From assembly GCA_902775835.1 (NCBI GenBank), contig CACYNZ010000046.1:1-14819 (forward strand): a stretch of 14,819 nucleotides of DNA, in the 5' to 3' direction. Within the stretch, counting starts at the first letter, position 1. Each line of letters starts with the position of its first letter. The notes under the pieces were generated by a model that was not told the origin of the DNA, made no database searches, and saw only the letters and a program-made list of their open reading frames with translations. Below are positions 7,492 to 14,819 of the stretch, in pieces. Position numbers and translations under genes: made by a program. Source of the DNA: an uncultured Eubacteriales bacterium. GTDB lineage: Bacteria > Bacillota_A > Clostridia > Christensenellales > Aristaeellaceae.

Positions 7492-7511
7492 CCTGATCCA
7501 TGCGGATCAGG
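7492..7511 (-). repeat. Hairpin upstream of smc
   Basis: Perfect 8-base arms (7492-7499 and 7504-7511) around a 4-base loop, in the 105-base gap between the MFS stop and smc. No T-run follows on the minus strand, so it is not a terminator. It might stabilise the smc mRNA or modulate read-through. Confidence 0.45.
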
Positions 7512-7534
7512 AAGACATAACAGGTGCTAGGATA

Positions 7535-8707
7535 TCATGTTTCCCTGGATTTGTCTTGCTCCCGGGCCGAATCTGTTCTTTCTTTTCCGGTTCTTCCCAT
7601 CATGATCAGGCTGATCACCAGAATCCCGGCGCAGGGCACCAGATTACAGAACATGCCCGCCGGAAGCCCGAACCGGTCCGCCACCGCCCCGATGACCATG
7701 GGCATGACAATCCCGCCGATCCCGCCAACAGGCAGCATGACCGCCATGCTCTCACTGGTAAGCGATGAGCCCACCGTGGCCACCGTCAGCGGATTCACGC
7801 CGGCCATGGCCATGGAGAAGAGAAACAACATCACGGTCACAGGCACCGGCGCGCGCAGACAGATGAGCAGCGTATACAGCGCCGTGCAGCCCAGGCCCAT
7901 GCAGGCCAGCGCCCTGAACGGACGGCGGATGGGGATCACAAAGGCGATCAGCAGCCGGGCCAGAAGCGTGGCACCCCACATGACGGTCATGGTATACGCG
8001 GACAGTGTGCCCGTAAGGATACCCAGATTCTTGTAATACGTCACCAGCCATCCCGTGACGCCGTATTCCGCTCCGTTCTGGCAGAACATGAGCAGGGTCA
8101 GAAGCCAGAACACGGGATCCCTGAGAAAGGCCCGGCTTCCATTCCCGGCCTGCTGTTTCGTATCATCCGGCAGCGGCGCAAGCGCATAGACCGTCCACAG
8201 CGCGATGCCGCATGCGCTTATGCCGAGCATGGGCATGACATGGTGCACGCCGGTGAACGCGGACACGAGGAACGGGCACAGGAGCGCGCCTGTGGCATAG
8301 CACGCATGCATGAGCTGCATGGAAATCTTCCGGTCCCGGGTATGCGTGCCCACCAGCACGGAGTCCACGTTCAGCACCCCGCCCTTGGCAAGACCCATCA
8401 GGAGAAACGCCAGAAACAGAAGCGGCACAAACCCGGAAAACGCATTCAGTGCATACCCCAGCGCATAGCCTGCCGACAGGATCAGCGCCGTCCTTTTCAG
8501 ACCGATTTTTCCCGGCAGTATGCCCGCCAGAAAGGCCGCGGCCATGTTTCCGATATTCATGCAGGACAGAAGCATGCCGGTGACGCCGAAGGAAAACCCG
8601 TGCCAGTCCTGCAGCAGGCTGACAATGATGCCGCTGGATATGGAGCAGATGCCGCTGAGGAAAAAGGTGGCGTAGCCCGTATGGCGCAGTCTGTTATCCC
8701 TTTCCAT
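7535..8707 (-). CDS. Major facilitator superfamily transporter
   Basis: Encodes 390 residues with about twelve hydrophobic segments in two halves, joined by a polar loop near 185-210 (LPDDTKQQAGNGSRAFLRDP). It is an inner-membrane permease of the MFS class. The loop after segment 2 (residues about 62-71, AGILPGKIGLKR) occupies the place of the family's conserved cytoplasmic G-x-x-x-D-R-x-G-R-K/R motif but is degenerate. A second such loop, GAVADRFGL, lies near residue 350. The substrate cannot be read from the sequence; the overall look is closest to sugar/FucP-like or general MFS_1 members. GAGGAGG lies just before ATG 8707 and only 14 bases separate it from the preceding membrane-protein stop, so they are probably cotranscribed. 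The C-terminus is a charged tail. Confidence 0.85.
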   Translation of the reverse strand: MERDNRLRHTGYATFFLSGICSISSGIIVSLLQDWHGFSFGVTGMLLSCMNIGNMAAAFLAGILPGKIGLKRTALILSAGYALGYALNAFSGFVPLLFLAFLLMGLAKGGVLNVDSVLVGTHTRDRKISMQLMHACYATGALLCPFLVSAFTGVHHVMPMLGISACGIALWTVYALAPLPDDTKQQAGNGSRAFLRDPVFWLLTLLMFCQNGAEYGVTGWLVTYYKNLGILTGTLSAYTMTVMWGATLLARLLIAFVIPIRRPFRALACMGLGCTALYTLLICLRAPVPVTVMLFLFSMAMAGVNPLTVATVGSSLTSESMAVMLPVGGIGGIVMPMVIGAVADRFGLPAGMFCNLVPCAGILVISLIMMGRTGKERTDSAREQDKSRET

Positions 8708-8721
8708 GCCTGTCCGCCTCC

Positions 8722-9093
8722 TCAGCCCCTGCCACTGGTGCGGAAGCACTCCACCAGCAGGAATCCCGCAAACGCGCTTTCCATCCACACCACCTGTCCG
8801 TCACCGGTCTCCAGCAATTGCAGGACCGGCACATGCGTCCCGCCCACAGACAGGTACTGATACACAATGACCAGCACCGCGGCCAGGGCCGGAAGCCACA
8901 GAAGCCCGGCAAAGGGCTCCCGCCGTCTTGATGCCCCGGACAGGGGGAGCACCAGACCCAGCACCACGCCGAACAGCGTGCCCTTGAACACGTTCCCCAG
9001 AAACCCGATGCCCTCGATCATGGGCAGAAAGATGCACAGAAGCGTCAGCAGCAGAAGCGGAACGAAGATCACACAGAGCTTTCTGAAGAACAT
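8722..9093 (-). CDS. Small membrane protein of unknown function
   Basis: Encodes 123 residues that I do not recognise. Hydrophobic segments lie at about 4-26 ([21 protein letters not shown]), 30-50 ([16 protein letters not shown]) and 60-82 ([18 protein letters not shown]), with a weaker one near the C-terminus ([13 protein letters not shown]). A short basic stretch SRRREPF follows segment 2, suggesting a cytoplasmic loop. Start ATG 9093 is chosen because GGAGGAG lies eight bases upstream; the longer frame back to 9201 has a polar, Gly-rich N-terminus and lies entirely inside trmD. The gene overlaps the trmD 3' end by 25 bases, implying translational coupling, and is followed after 14 bases by the MFS gene. 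It may work with that transporter, but this is only positional. Confidence 0.7.
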   Translation of the reverse strand: MFFRKLCVIFVPLLLLTLLCIFLPMIEGIGFLGNVFKGTLFGVVLGLVLPLSGASRRREPFAGLLWLPALAAVLVIVYQYLSVGGTHVPVLQLLETGDGQVVWMESAFAGFLLVECFRTSGRG

Positions 9094-9815
9094 GCTTCCC
9101 ACTCCTCCAACATACGTTTTTCCTTTGCGCTGAGCTCCGCCTTTTCCAGCAGGTCCGGCCGCCTCAGCCGCGTACGCTTCAGGGACATTTCCCGGCGCCA
9201 TGCGGCGATATTCAGATGATGCCCGGACAGAAGCACCTCGGGCACCTCCATGCCCTCAAACACCCGGGGCCGGGTGTACTGGGGATACTCCAGCAGGCCG
9301 TCGGAGAAGGATTCCTCCTCCGGGCTCTCCTCGGAACCCAGCACGCCGGGAATGAACCGGGACACGCAGTCCACCAGGACCATGGCCGCCAGTTCCCCGC
9401 CGGTGAGCACATAATCCCCGATGCTGATCTCCTCGTCCACGCACAGATCCAGGGCCCGCTGATCCACGCCCTCGTAATGCCCGCACAGAAGCACCAGATG
9501 CTCCTCCGCGGAAAGCTCCCGGGCCAGATCCGCCGACAGCGTGCGGCCGCCGGGACCCATATAGATCCTGCGCCCGTGGAAATCCTCGCCGGTGACACTG
9601 CGCATGGCGTCCACAATGGGCTGGGCCATCATGACCATGCCCGCCCCGCCGCCGAAGGGATAATCATCCGTGTTCTTGTGCTTGCTCTGGGAAAACGGCC
9701 GGATATCCACGCAGCGGATGTCCAGAATTCCCTTTTCCCTCGCCCTGCCCAGAATGCTGGAGGAAAACACGGACTCAAACATTTCCGGAAAGATCGTCAG
9801 AATATCAATCTTCAT
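9069..9815 (-). CDS. trmD: tRNA (guanine-N1-)-methyltransferase
   Basis: Encodes 248 residues. It methylates G37 next to the anticodon of tRNAs, using S-adenosylmethionine, to prevent +1 frameshifting. The SPOUT trefoil-knot motifs are intact: [13 protein letters not shown] at the N-terminus, [12 protein letters not shown] (109-120), [13 protein letters not shown] (131-143) and [13 protein letters not shown] (171-183), where D172 is the catalytic general base. The C-terminal tRNA-binding helical domain is complete. Start ATG 9815 lies inside the rimM 3' end (11-base overlap), with GAGGT upstream. The rimM-trmD pair is standard in Bacillota, but rplS, which normally follows, is replaced by a small membrane protein gene that overlaps by 25 bases. 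Confidence 0.97.
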   Translation of the reverse strand: MKIDILTIFPEMFESVFSSSILGRAREKGILDIRCVDIRPFSQSKHKNTDDYPFGGGAGMVMMAQPIVDAMRSVTGEDFHGRRIYMGPGGRTLSADLARELSAEEHLVLLCGHYEGVDQRALDLCVDEEISIGDYVLTGGELAAMVLVDCVSRFIPGVLGSEESPEEESFSDGLLEYPQYTRPRVFEGMEVPEVLLSGHHLNIAAWRREMSLKRTRLRRPDLLEKAELSAKEKRMLEEWEACSSESSV

Positions 9816-10326
9816 ACACCGCAACCTCAGCAAGTCTTTCCGCGCAGACATGCAGCACGCGCTGCTCCACGTCCGTCACCGGGAACACGGCCAGAAGCGC
9901 CGGCGCCATCATGGTGCCCCGGGGTGTTTTGAACACATAGGTGTCCACGCTCCCATACTGCAGCACATCCGTCACCACGCCGATCTCCCGGCCTTCCTCG
10001 TCCACGGCCCGGCATCCGATCAGATCCCGGATATAGACTTCGCCTTCCTCCAGCGGCGCGGCGTCTTCCCGTGCCACATACAGCTGTGCGCCGCGGTACT
10101 TCTCCACGTCCTCCGGTCCGGTGCAGCCTTCCAGGGTCATATACGCAAACCCGTCATGCACCCGGGAGCATTTCACGCCGATGGGCCGGTACTGCCCGTC
10201 TTTCTCCAGATACATGGTGGACCAGCGGAAATAGTCATCCGGATTGGACGCATACGGCCGCACCTTGGCCTCCCCCCGGATCCCCTGGGGCTTCAGGACT
10301 TCACCCACCAGAAAATACGATTCCAT
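9805..10326 (-). CDS. rimM: 16S rRNA processing protein RimM
   Basis: Encodes 173 residues. It assists late 30S assembly by binding S19 and the 16S 3' (head) domain. The N-terminal RimM barrel begins [21 protein letters not shown] (4-24), and the PRC-barrel-like C-terminal domain includes [20 protein letters not shown] and [26 protein letters not shown] lies six to seven bases before ATG 10326. The start is only about 18 bases from the T-run of a terminator-like hairpin, so expression probably depends on read-through or on relief of attenuation. It overlaps trmD by 11 bases. rpsP and the KH-domain gene that usually precede rimM are absent. Confidence 0.96.
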   Translation of the reverse strand: MESYFLVGEVLKPQGIRGEAKVRPYASNPDDYFRWSTMYLEKDGQYRPIGVKCSRVHDGFAYMTLEGCTGPEDVEKYRGAQLYVAREDAAPLEEGEVYIRDLIGCRAVDEEGREIGVVTDVLQYGSVDTYVFKTPRGTMMAPALLAVFPVTDVEQRVLHVCAERLAEVAVYED

Positions 10327-10341
10327 GCAAAACCTCCGTCC

Positions 10342-10376
10342 AAAAAAATGCTCCGCCTTCCCGGAGGAAGCGGAGC
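10342..10376 (-). terminator. Terminator-like hairpin directly before rimM
   Basis: Arms 10350-10355 with 10371-10376 and 10357-10361 with 10366-10370 form an 11-pair stem with one bulged base (10356) and a 4-base loop. Seven Ts on the minus strand follow (10342-10348). The rimM Shine-Dalgarno CGGAGG (10333-10338) comes four bases later. The hairpin's CCTCCG (loop plus inner arm) is complementary to that Shine-Dalgarno, so alternative pairings are possible. Confidence 0.8.
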
Positions 10377-10640
10377 TGCATGCCTACAGAGTGTTCACCG
10401 GCGTATGGATTTTCCGGCTGAACGTCTTTATTTCCCTGAGCGCAGCCCTCATGGCTGCGCAGCCTGCCCGGTCCTTCCGCCCGCCGGTCACCTGACTGCA
10501 GATGCCGCCGCGGAGCAGAAGCACCGCAGGATTGCCGGCTTCAATTGCTGCGCGGTTCCCTTTTCCAGGGTCTGTCCGTGAGCGCCGCAAGTCTGCACCG
10601 GCAAGTATATCACCGGAATATGGGAAAGGAAAGAGACCCT
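10377..10640 (-). ncRNA. Structured non-coding stretch: candidate leader/attenuator or small RNA
   Basis: In the 314-base gap before rimM, the minus strand has an extended -10, TGATATACT (10604-10612), with a poor -35. It would start an RNA near 10597 that ends at the terminator at 10342-10376, about 250 bases. Strong local helices include the arms 10440-10447 with 10453-10460 (8 perfect pairs, 5-base loop), GAAGC with GCTTC around 10516-10541, and a longer-range pairing of ACCGGCG with CGCCGGT. I could not match it to a riboswitch, T-box, 6S, SRP or RNase P consensus. A 68-codon TTG-initiated frame (10384-10590) also fits here but has no convincing ribosome binding site. Its function is unknown. 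Confidence 0.35.
10604..10612 (-). promoter_or_regulatory. Extended -10 promoter element
   Basis: The minus strand reads TGATATACT, a TGn extension plus TATACT (five of six to TATAAT). A recognisable -35 is lacking (TTTCCT at 17 bases), which extended -10 promoters tolerate. It could drive the RNA that precedes rimM, and by read-through rimM-trmD. Confidence 0.45.
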
Positions 10641-11732
10641 TTATTCAGTCTGCCGGGTTTCCCCGCAGATCTCCAGATCCCATTCACACCGGTTTTCCAC
10701 ATCAAATGCCTGAATATAGGTTTCCTCAAGCGGAATCCAGGTATTCCGGAACTTCCGTGCCGCATCCGGCCCGTTGCGCTGCATGATGCGCTCCATCTGC
10801 GTATCCGGCCGCACGTTCAGAAACGCCTTCACATCCATGAAATCCCGCAGCGCGGGATGGCAGCTGTAGGCCCCCTCCACAATGATCACCGGGGAAGGCA
10901 CAAACCGCACCGGTTCTCCCAGCCGCATCTCACGGCAGTCAAAAGGCCGGTACTCTCTCAGCTCACCGCGGCGCAGGGGCAGCATGATTTCCTCCGCAAA
11001 CCGTTCGTAGTCAATGTTTCCGCCGGGCTCCTGATACCGCTCCGGCGTGCGCTGTGCACTTCGCAGGAAAAAATCATCCATGTGGATCACGCTCCAGCCG
11101 TATGCCTGGCTCAGCTTCGCGGCAAGCGTGCTCTTGCCGGAGGCACACCGGCCTTCCAGTGCCACGATCACCTGTTCCTGGTGTCTGGCAAGATGCTGGA
11201 TTTCCTCCACAAACGCCGCATAGCACCGGCGCTTTTCCATGACCCGGTACGCCGGCTGATAGCGGGCGCGGTAGGATTCGCTGTGGCTGACCACCGGGTA
11301 GCCCCGGGCACGGTAGTCCCGGAGCGCCTCCTCCAGCGCCGGGGCGTCAAAGGAAAACAGGCCGGAGCGCGCAGCCTCCTCCAGCATGGAGAATTTTTCC
11401 TCCAGACGATCCAGCGTTCCTGTGTGCGCCTCGGCTGAGCGCACAAAATCCAGGAAAAGCTGGTCCAGCGCATACCGGTCCGGGTTCACGCCGCGCAGAT
11501 GCACGCGGATGATTCCGCTTCCGACATTTTCCTTCCACGGTTCATCCCGGAAAGGATTTTCCCGGGCCTCCGTCTCCAGATAGGCACGGGCTTCCTCCAC
11601 GTTCCGGATCAGGTGTCCGCCGCCGAACTCGCTCTGGTATACAAGCTTGATGGCGTCAACAGGCTCCATCACATAACGACGTGCCTGGGTACTGAGCATC
11701 TTTCCGAAGTCTTCTCTCTCTGTCCTGTGCAT
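10641..11732 (-). CDS. Two-domain protein with uridine kinase-like P-loop domain
   Basis: Encodes 363 residues. The C-terminal part (from about 185) is a Udk/phosphoribulokinase-type P-loop kinase: Walker A GRCASGKS (194-201), VIHMDDFFLR with acidic D219/D220, GNIDYERFAEEI, and IIVEGAYSCHPALRDFMD near 285-302, all in family order. The N-terminal ~185 residues (YQSEFGGGHLIRNVEEARAY, then GIIRVHLRGVNPDRYALDQL) form a conserved-looking domain I cannot name. A nucleoside or sugar phosphotransferase role is plausible, but the substrate is unknown. Start ATG 11732 follows AGGGGGTGG. A frame reaching 11798 runs through the gdhA terminator and is rejected. It begins 25 bases after that hairpin, so it is probably transcribed by read-through from gdhA. 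Confidence 0.8.
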   Translation of the reverse strand: MHRTEREDFGKMLSTQARRYVMEPVDAIKLVYQSEFGGGHLIRNVEEARAYLETEARENPFRDEPWKENVGSGIIRVHLRGVNPDRYALDQLFLDFVRSAEAHTGTLDRLEEKFSMLEEAARSGLFSFDAPALEEALRDYRARGYPVVSHSESYRARYQPAYRVMEKRRCYAAFVEEIQHLARHQEQVIVALEGRCASGKSTLAAKLSQAYGWSVIHMDDFFLRSAQRTPERYQEPGGNIDYERFAEEIMLPLRRGELREYRPFDCREMRLGEPVRFVPSPVIIVEGAYSCHPALRDFMDVKAFLNVRPDTQMERIMQRNGPDAARKFRNTWIPLEETYIQAFDVENRCEWDLEICGETRQTE

Positions 11733-11750
11733 TCCGCCACCCCCTGAAAA

Positions 11751-11787
11751 GGCAAAAGCAAGCAAGCCCGAAATGGGCTTGCTTGCT
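11751..11787 (-). terminator. Intrinsic terminator of gdhA
   Basis: A perfect 13-base stem (11757-11769 with 11775-11787) with a five-base loop, followed on the minus strand by TTTT, GCC and TTTT. It lies 29 bases after the gdhA stop. The interrupted T-run may make it leaky, which would feed the kinase-like gene immediately downstream. Confidence 0.85.
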
Positions 11788-11816
11788 GAACAGTTCACAG
11801 AGTACCCGGCCGTATC

Positions 11817-13166
<1,350 letters not shown>

Positions 13167-13199
13167 TCATTCCGCCTTCAGCGAAGCATTACAGGAAGC

Positions 13200-13228
13200 A
13201 TTGTAAGAGCGAAACTGCAGTTTCACAA
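13200..13228 (-). promoter_or_regulatory. gdhA promoter
   Basis: On the minus strand: -35 TTGTGA (13223-13228), a 17-base spacer and -10 TACAAT (13200-13205). Start would be near 13193, giving a leader of about 40 bases. A perfect palindrome (13211-13224) lies between and partly over the boxes. Confidence 0.75.
13211..13224. promoter_or_regulatory. Candidate operator in the gdhA promoter
   Basis: GAAACTGCAGTTTC is a perfect 14-bp palindrome that overlaps the last two bases of the -35 box and fills most of the spacer. A dimeric regulator bound here would block RNA polymerase. It does not match CcpA cre, CodY or TnrA consensus as I recall them. The regulator is unknown. Confidence 0.5.
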
Positions 13229-13316
13229 CCTGTATCCTGCATTTTTCGTGTTTTTCCGGGGAGTTTATGGAACATTACGGTTATTTTCAAACCCATTCTT
13301 TCATATATCCCGGATA

Positions 13317-13799
13317 TCAGACCCCGGTGGACCCGTATCCGCCCTGGCGTATGCTGCTTGCGTGATCATCCTCGGCAAGGCCGAAGGGCACAAAGATGGC
13401 CTGGCAGATCCGTTCCCCGGCCCGGATCTGTACCGGCCCGGGCTGCGTGTGCTCCAGCGTCAGCAGGATATGGCCCTCATTCTCGGCGCCGTAGTAATCC
13501 GAGTCCACAATGCCCAGGGTATTGGACAGTCTCAGCCCGTACTTCCTGCCCATGGAGGAGCGGGGACAGAGCATCAGAAAATACCCTTCCCGTACCTGTA
13601 CGCGTATGCCCGTGGGCACCACCACCCTCTGTCCGGGACCGATCTCCACGTCCACCGGGCATACCATGTCATACCCGGCGCTTCCGGCCGTGGCACGGAC
13701 CGGGAGCGGGATCTGCTCCAGGGGCATCCCCGTCTCAAAGTTTTTCCTGTCCAGGTCATACTGCTTCCGGGATACACGCTCAAATCTGCCTGCTGTCAT
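13317..13799 (-). CDS. dut: dUTP diphosphatase (trimeric dUTPase)
   Basis: Encodes 160 residues. It hydrolyses dUTP to dUMP and pyrophosphate, keeping uracil out of DNA and supplying dTMP synthesis. All five dUTPase motifs are present in order: AGYDM (41-45), PRSSMGRKYGL (79-89), LGIVDSDYYG (95-104) with catalytic D99 and uracil-stacking Y102, AGERICQAIFVP (127-138), and the flexible lid RQGGYGSTG (151-159). An N-terminal extension of about 30 residues (FERVSRKQYDLDRKN) is typical of a Bacillota subgroup. AGGAGG lies six bases before ATG 13799, which is inside the rsmA 3' end (20-base overlap), so the two are coupled. No clear terminator follows. Confidence 0.94.
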   Translation of the reverse strand: MTAGRFERVSRKQYDLDRKNFETGMPLEQIPLPVRATAGSAGYDMVCPVDVEIGPGQRVVVPTGIRVQVREGYFLMLCPRSSMGRKYGLRLSNTLGIVDSDYYGAENEGHILLTLEHTQPGPVQIRAGERICQAIFVPFGLAEDDHASSIRQGGYGSTGV

Positions 13800-14634
13800 G
13801 GTCTGCCTCCTGTGTGTATATGTCTGACAGCCGGCACAGTTCCTCCAGCGTCAGCTTCTCGCCCCGGACCTTTTCATCCAGTCCGGCCCTCTCCAGCCAT
13901 TCCAGAGCCCGGGCCTTCTCGATGCGGAAGGTGGCCATTATGGCATTGGCCATGGTCTTGCGCCGCTGGGCAAACCCGGCCGCCGCAACCCGGTAGAAAT
14001 CCTCTTCACTCTGCGGCTGCACCCGGGGCGCCTCCCGCATCTCAAGCACCACAAAGGCGGAGTCCACCTTCGGCACCGGCGTGAACCATGTCCTGGGCAC
14101 ATCCACCACCCTGAGCACATCGCAGGACTGGCGGATGCGCAGCGCAAGCATGCCCCAGCCCTCTTCGCCCGGGCCCGCGCACATCTTGTCCGCCACTTCC
14201 TTCTGCACCATGACCGCCATATGCCGGATCCTGAGACCGGAGGTCAGCAGGCGGGTGAGCAGCGGCGTAGTAATATAGTAGGGAATATTGGCCACCACCG
14301 AGATTTCCCGGTCCCGTCCCATCATCTCCTCAAGGTTCAGCTCCATGGCATCCCCCTGCACCAGCTCCAGGTTCCCGTAGGGCTCACAGCTCACCCGGAT
14401 CAGGGGAAGCAGGCGCTCGTCCAGTTCAATGCTGGTCACCTTCCGCACGCGCCGGCACAGCTCCCGGGTCAGGTTTCCGCTGCCGGCCCCGATTTCCAGA
14501 ACCTCATCCTCGCTGCCCACGCCCGCGGCCTCCACCAGGGACGCAAGCAGATCCTCATCATAGATGAAGTTCTGGCCCAGTCCTTTCTTGTACTGCATCT
14601 GGCTGTCACGGATCCGCTCCCTGCTCTTGCTCAT
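13780..14634 (-). CDS. rsmA: 16S rRNA (adenine1518-N6/adenine1519-N6)-dimethyltransferase
   Basis: Encodes 284 residues (KsgA). It dimethylates two adjacent adenines in helix 45 of 16S rRNA during late 30S maturation, using S-adenosylmethionine. KKGLGQNFIYD (17-27) is the usual entry motif, VLEIGAGSG (45-53) binds the cofactor, E70 ends motif II, D95 lies in VQGDAMEL, and NIPYYITTPLL (116-126) is catalytic motif IV. FTPVPKVDSAF and FAQRRKTMANAI complete the family pattern. The start at 14634 follows AAAGGAGAGG. An in-frame ATG at 14670 lies inside the pepC terminator hairpin and is rejected. The start is only about 15 bases from that terminator's T-run, so it relies on read-through from pepC. 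It overlaps dut by 20 bases. Confidence 0.96.
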   Translation of the reverse strand: MSKSRERIRDSQMQYKKGLGQNFIYDEDLLASLVEAAGVGSEDEVLEIGAGSGNLTRELCRRVRKVTSIELDERLLPLIRVSCEPYGNLELVQGDAMELNLEEMMGRDREISVVANIPYYITTPLLTRLLTSGLRIRHMAVMVQKEVADKMCAGPGEEGWGMLALRIRQSCDVLRVVDVPRTWFTPVPKVDSAFVVLEMREAPRVQPQSEEDFYRVAAAGFAQRRKTMANAIMATFRIEKARALEWLERAGLDEKVRGEKLTLEELCRLSDIYTQEADHDSRQI

Positions 14635-14649
14635 GCCGCCTCTCCTTTC

Positions 14650-14679
14650 AAAAAAATCGGGAGGATGCATCCTCCCGAT
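14650..14679 (-). terminator. Intrinsic terminator of pepC
   Basis: Ten-base perfect arms (14656-14665 with 14670-14679) around TGCA make a 24-base palindrome, followed on the minus strand by a T-run (14650-14656). It starts eight bases after the pepC stop and runs directly into the rsmA Shine-Dalgarno (14641-14650). Confidence 0.9.
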
Positions 14680-14687
14680 GGTTCCGC

Positions 14688-14819
14688 TTACTCCGCCAGG
14701 GTTCCCATGGGATCCCAGGGTTCCAGTTCCACAGGCGTGCGGGTGAGATACTGTGCATTGTCCAGGAGATACTTCTTTTCCACTGCCGCCTGGAACACAT
14801 ACTGGTCAAACCAGGTATC
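14688..14819 (-). CDS. pepC: Aminopeptidase C / bleomycin hydrolase (C1B peptidase), 3' end only
   Basis: The last 43 residues of a gene that continues beyond the window, starting DTWFDQYVFQAAVEKKYLLD and ending VELEPWDPMGTLAE. The 'WFD-x-YVF-x-x-x-V-x-KKYL' segment and the terminal 'PWDPMG-x-LA' are the hallmark C-terminus of PepC/bleomycin hydrolase cysteine aminopeptidases. In that family the tail folds back into the active-site cleft and enforces aminopeptidase specificity. The usual ending is DPMGALA; here one extra Glu follows. The catalytic Cys, His and Asn lie outside the window. It acts in cytosolic peptide turnover. A terminator follows, but rsmA begins immediately after it. Confidence 0.85.
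   Translation of the reverse strand, partial: DTWFDQYVFQAAVEKKYLLDNAQYLTRTPVELEPWDPMGTLAE

Noticed and set aside
7430..7501. Longer SMC N-terminus from ATG 7501
   Set aside because: It adds 24 residues not seen in the family, its ATG lies in a hairpin loop without a ribosome binding site, and the canonical MRLKKLELYGFKSF start is at 7429.
10384..10590. 68-codon minus-strand TTG frame before rimM
   Set aside because: Poor ribosome binding site, TTG start and no motif; structure plus terminator favour a non-coding role, although a small protein cannot be excluded.
11733..11798. In-frame N-terminal extension of the kinase-like protein
   Set aside because: It translates the gdhA terminator hairpin and lacks a ribosome binding site; ATG 11732 has one.
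13305..13319. Inverted repeat ATATCC-C-GGATAT after dut as a terminator
   Set aside because: The stem is short, the loop would be a single base, and no T-run follows.
14635..14670. In-frame N-terminal extension of RsmA
   Set aside because: It would begin inside the pepC terminator hairpin with no spacing from GGAGG; the start at 14634 has a proper site and normal family length.

Overview
The window reads as chromosomal DNA of a moderately G+C-rich member of the Bacillota, most likely a Clostridia- or Erysipelotrichia-type commensal. The evidence is strong AGGAGG ribosome binding sites, sigma-A-like promoters, an S18 protein with a complete Cys4-type zinc site, and a housekeeping repertoire typical of that phylum. 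The genus cannot be fixed from what is visible.

Left edge (1-1340): the first ~24 bases are the 5' end of a 16S rRNA gene on the minus strand. Its promoter (TTGACA-16-TAAAAT) and a boxA-like leader lie at about 80-147. A gene-poor stretch of about 1.2 kb follows. It holds the decayed 5' end of an IS110-family transposase (670-827) with a 2-base frameshift. In front of that is a structured segment (359-547) whose layout resembles an IS110 bridge RNA. The stretch ends with the promoter and structured leader of rpsF.

Plus-strand operon (1341-2108): rpsF and rpsR, without the ssb gene that usually sits between them, closed by an intrinsic terminator. A second terminator facing the other way ends gpmI.

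Minus-strand block (2215-14819), in transcription order: pepC (3' end only), rsmA, dut, gdhA, a two-domain uridine-kinase-like P-loop protein, rimM, trmD, a small membrane protein, an MFS transporter, smc and gpmI. rsmA/dut, rimM/trmD and trmD/membrane protein overlap and look translationally coupled; the MFS gene follows after 14 bases. gdhA and gpmI have recognisable promoters of their own, and the gdhA promoter encloses a perfect 14-bp palindrome. The usual neighbours rnc, ftsY, ffh, rpsP and rplS are missing around smc/rimM/trmD.

A recurring architectural oddity is that three genes (rsmA, the kinase-like gene, rimM) start within about 15-25 bases of a terminator-like hairpin and T-run. 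That leaves no room for a promoter, so these genes must be expressed by read-through. The 314-base gap before rimM also has an extended -10 element and strong structure, and may be an attenuating leader or a small RNA.
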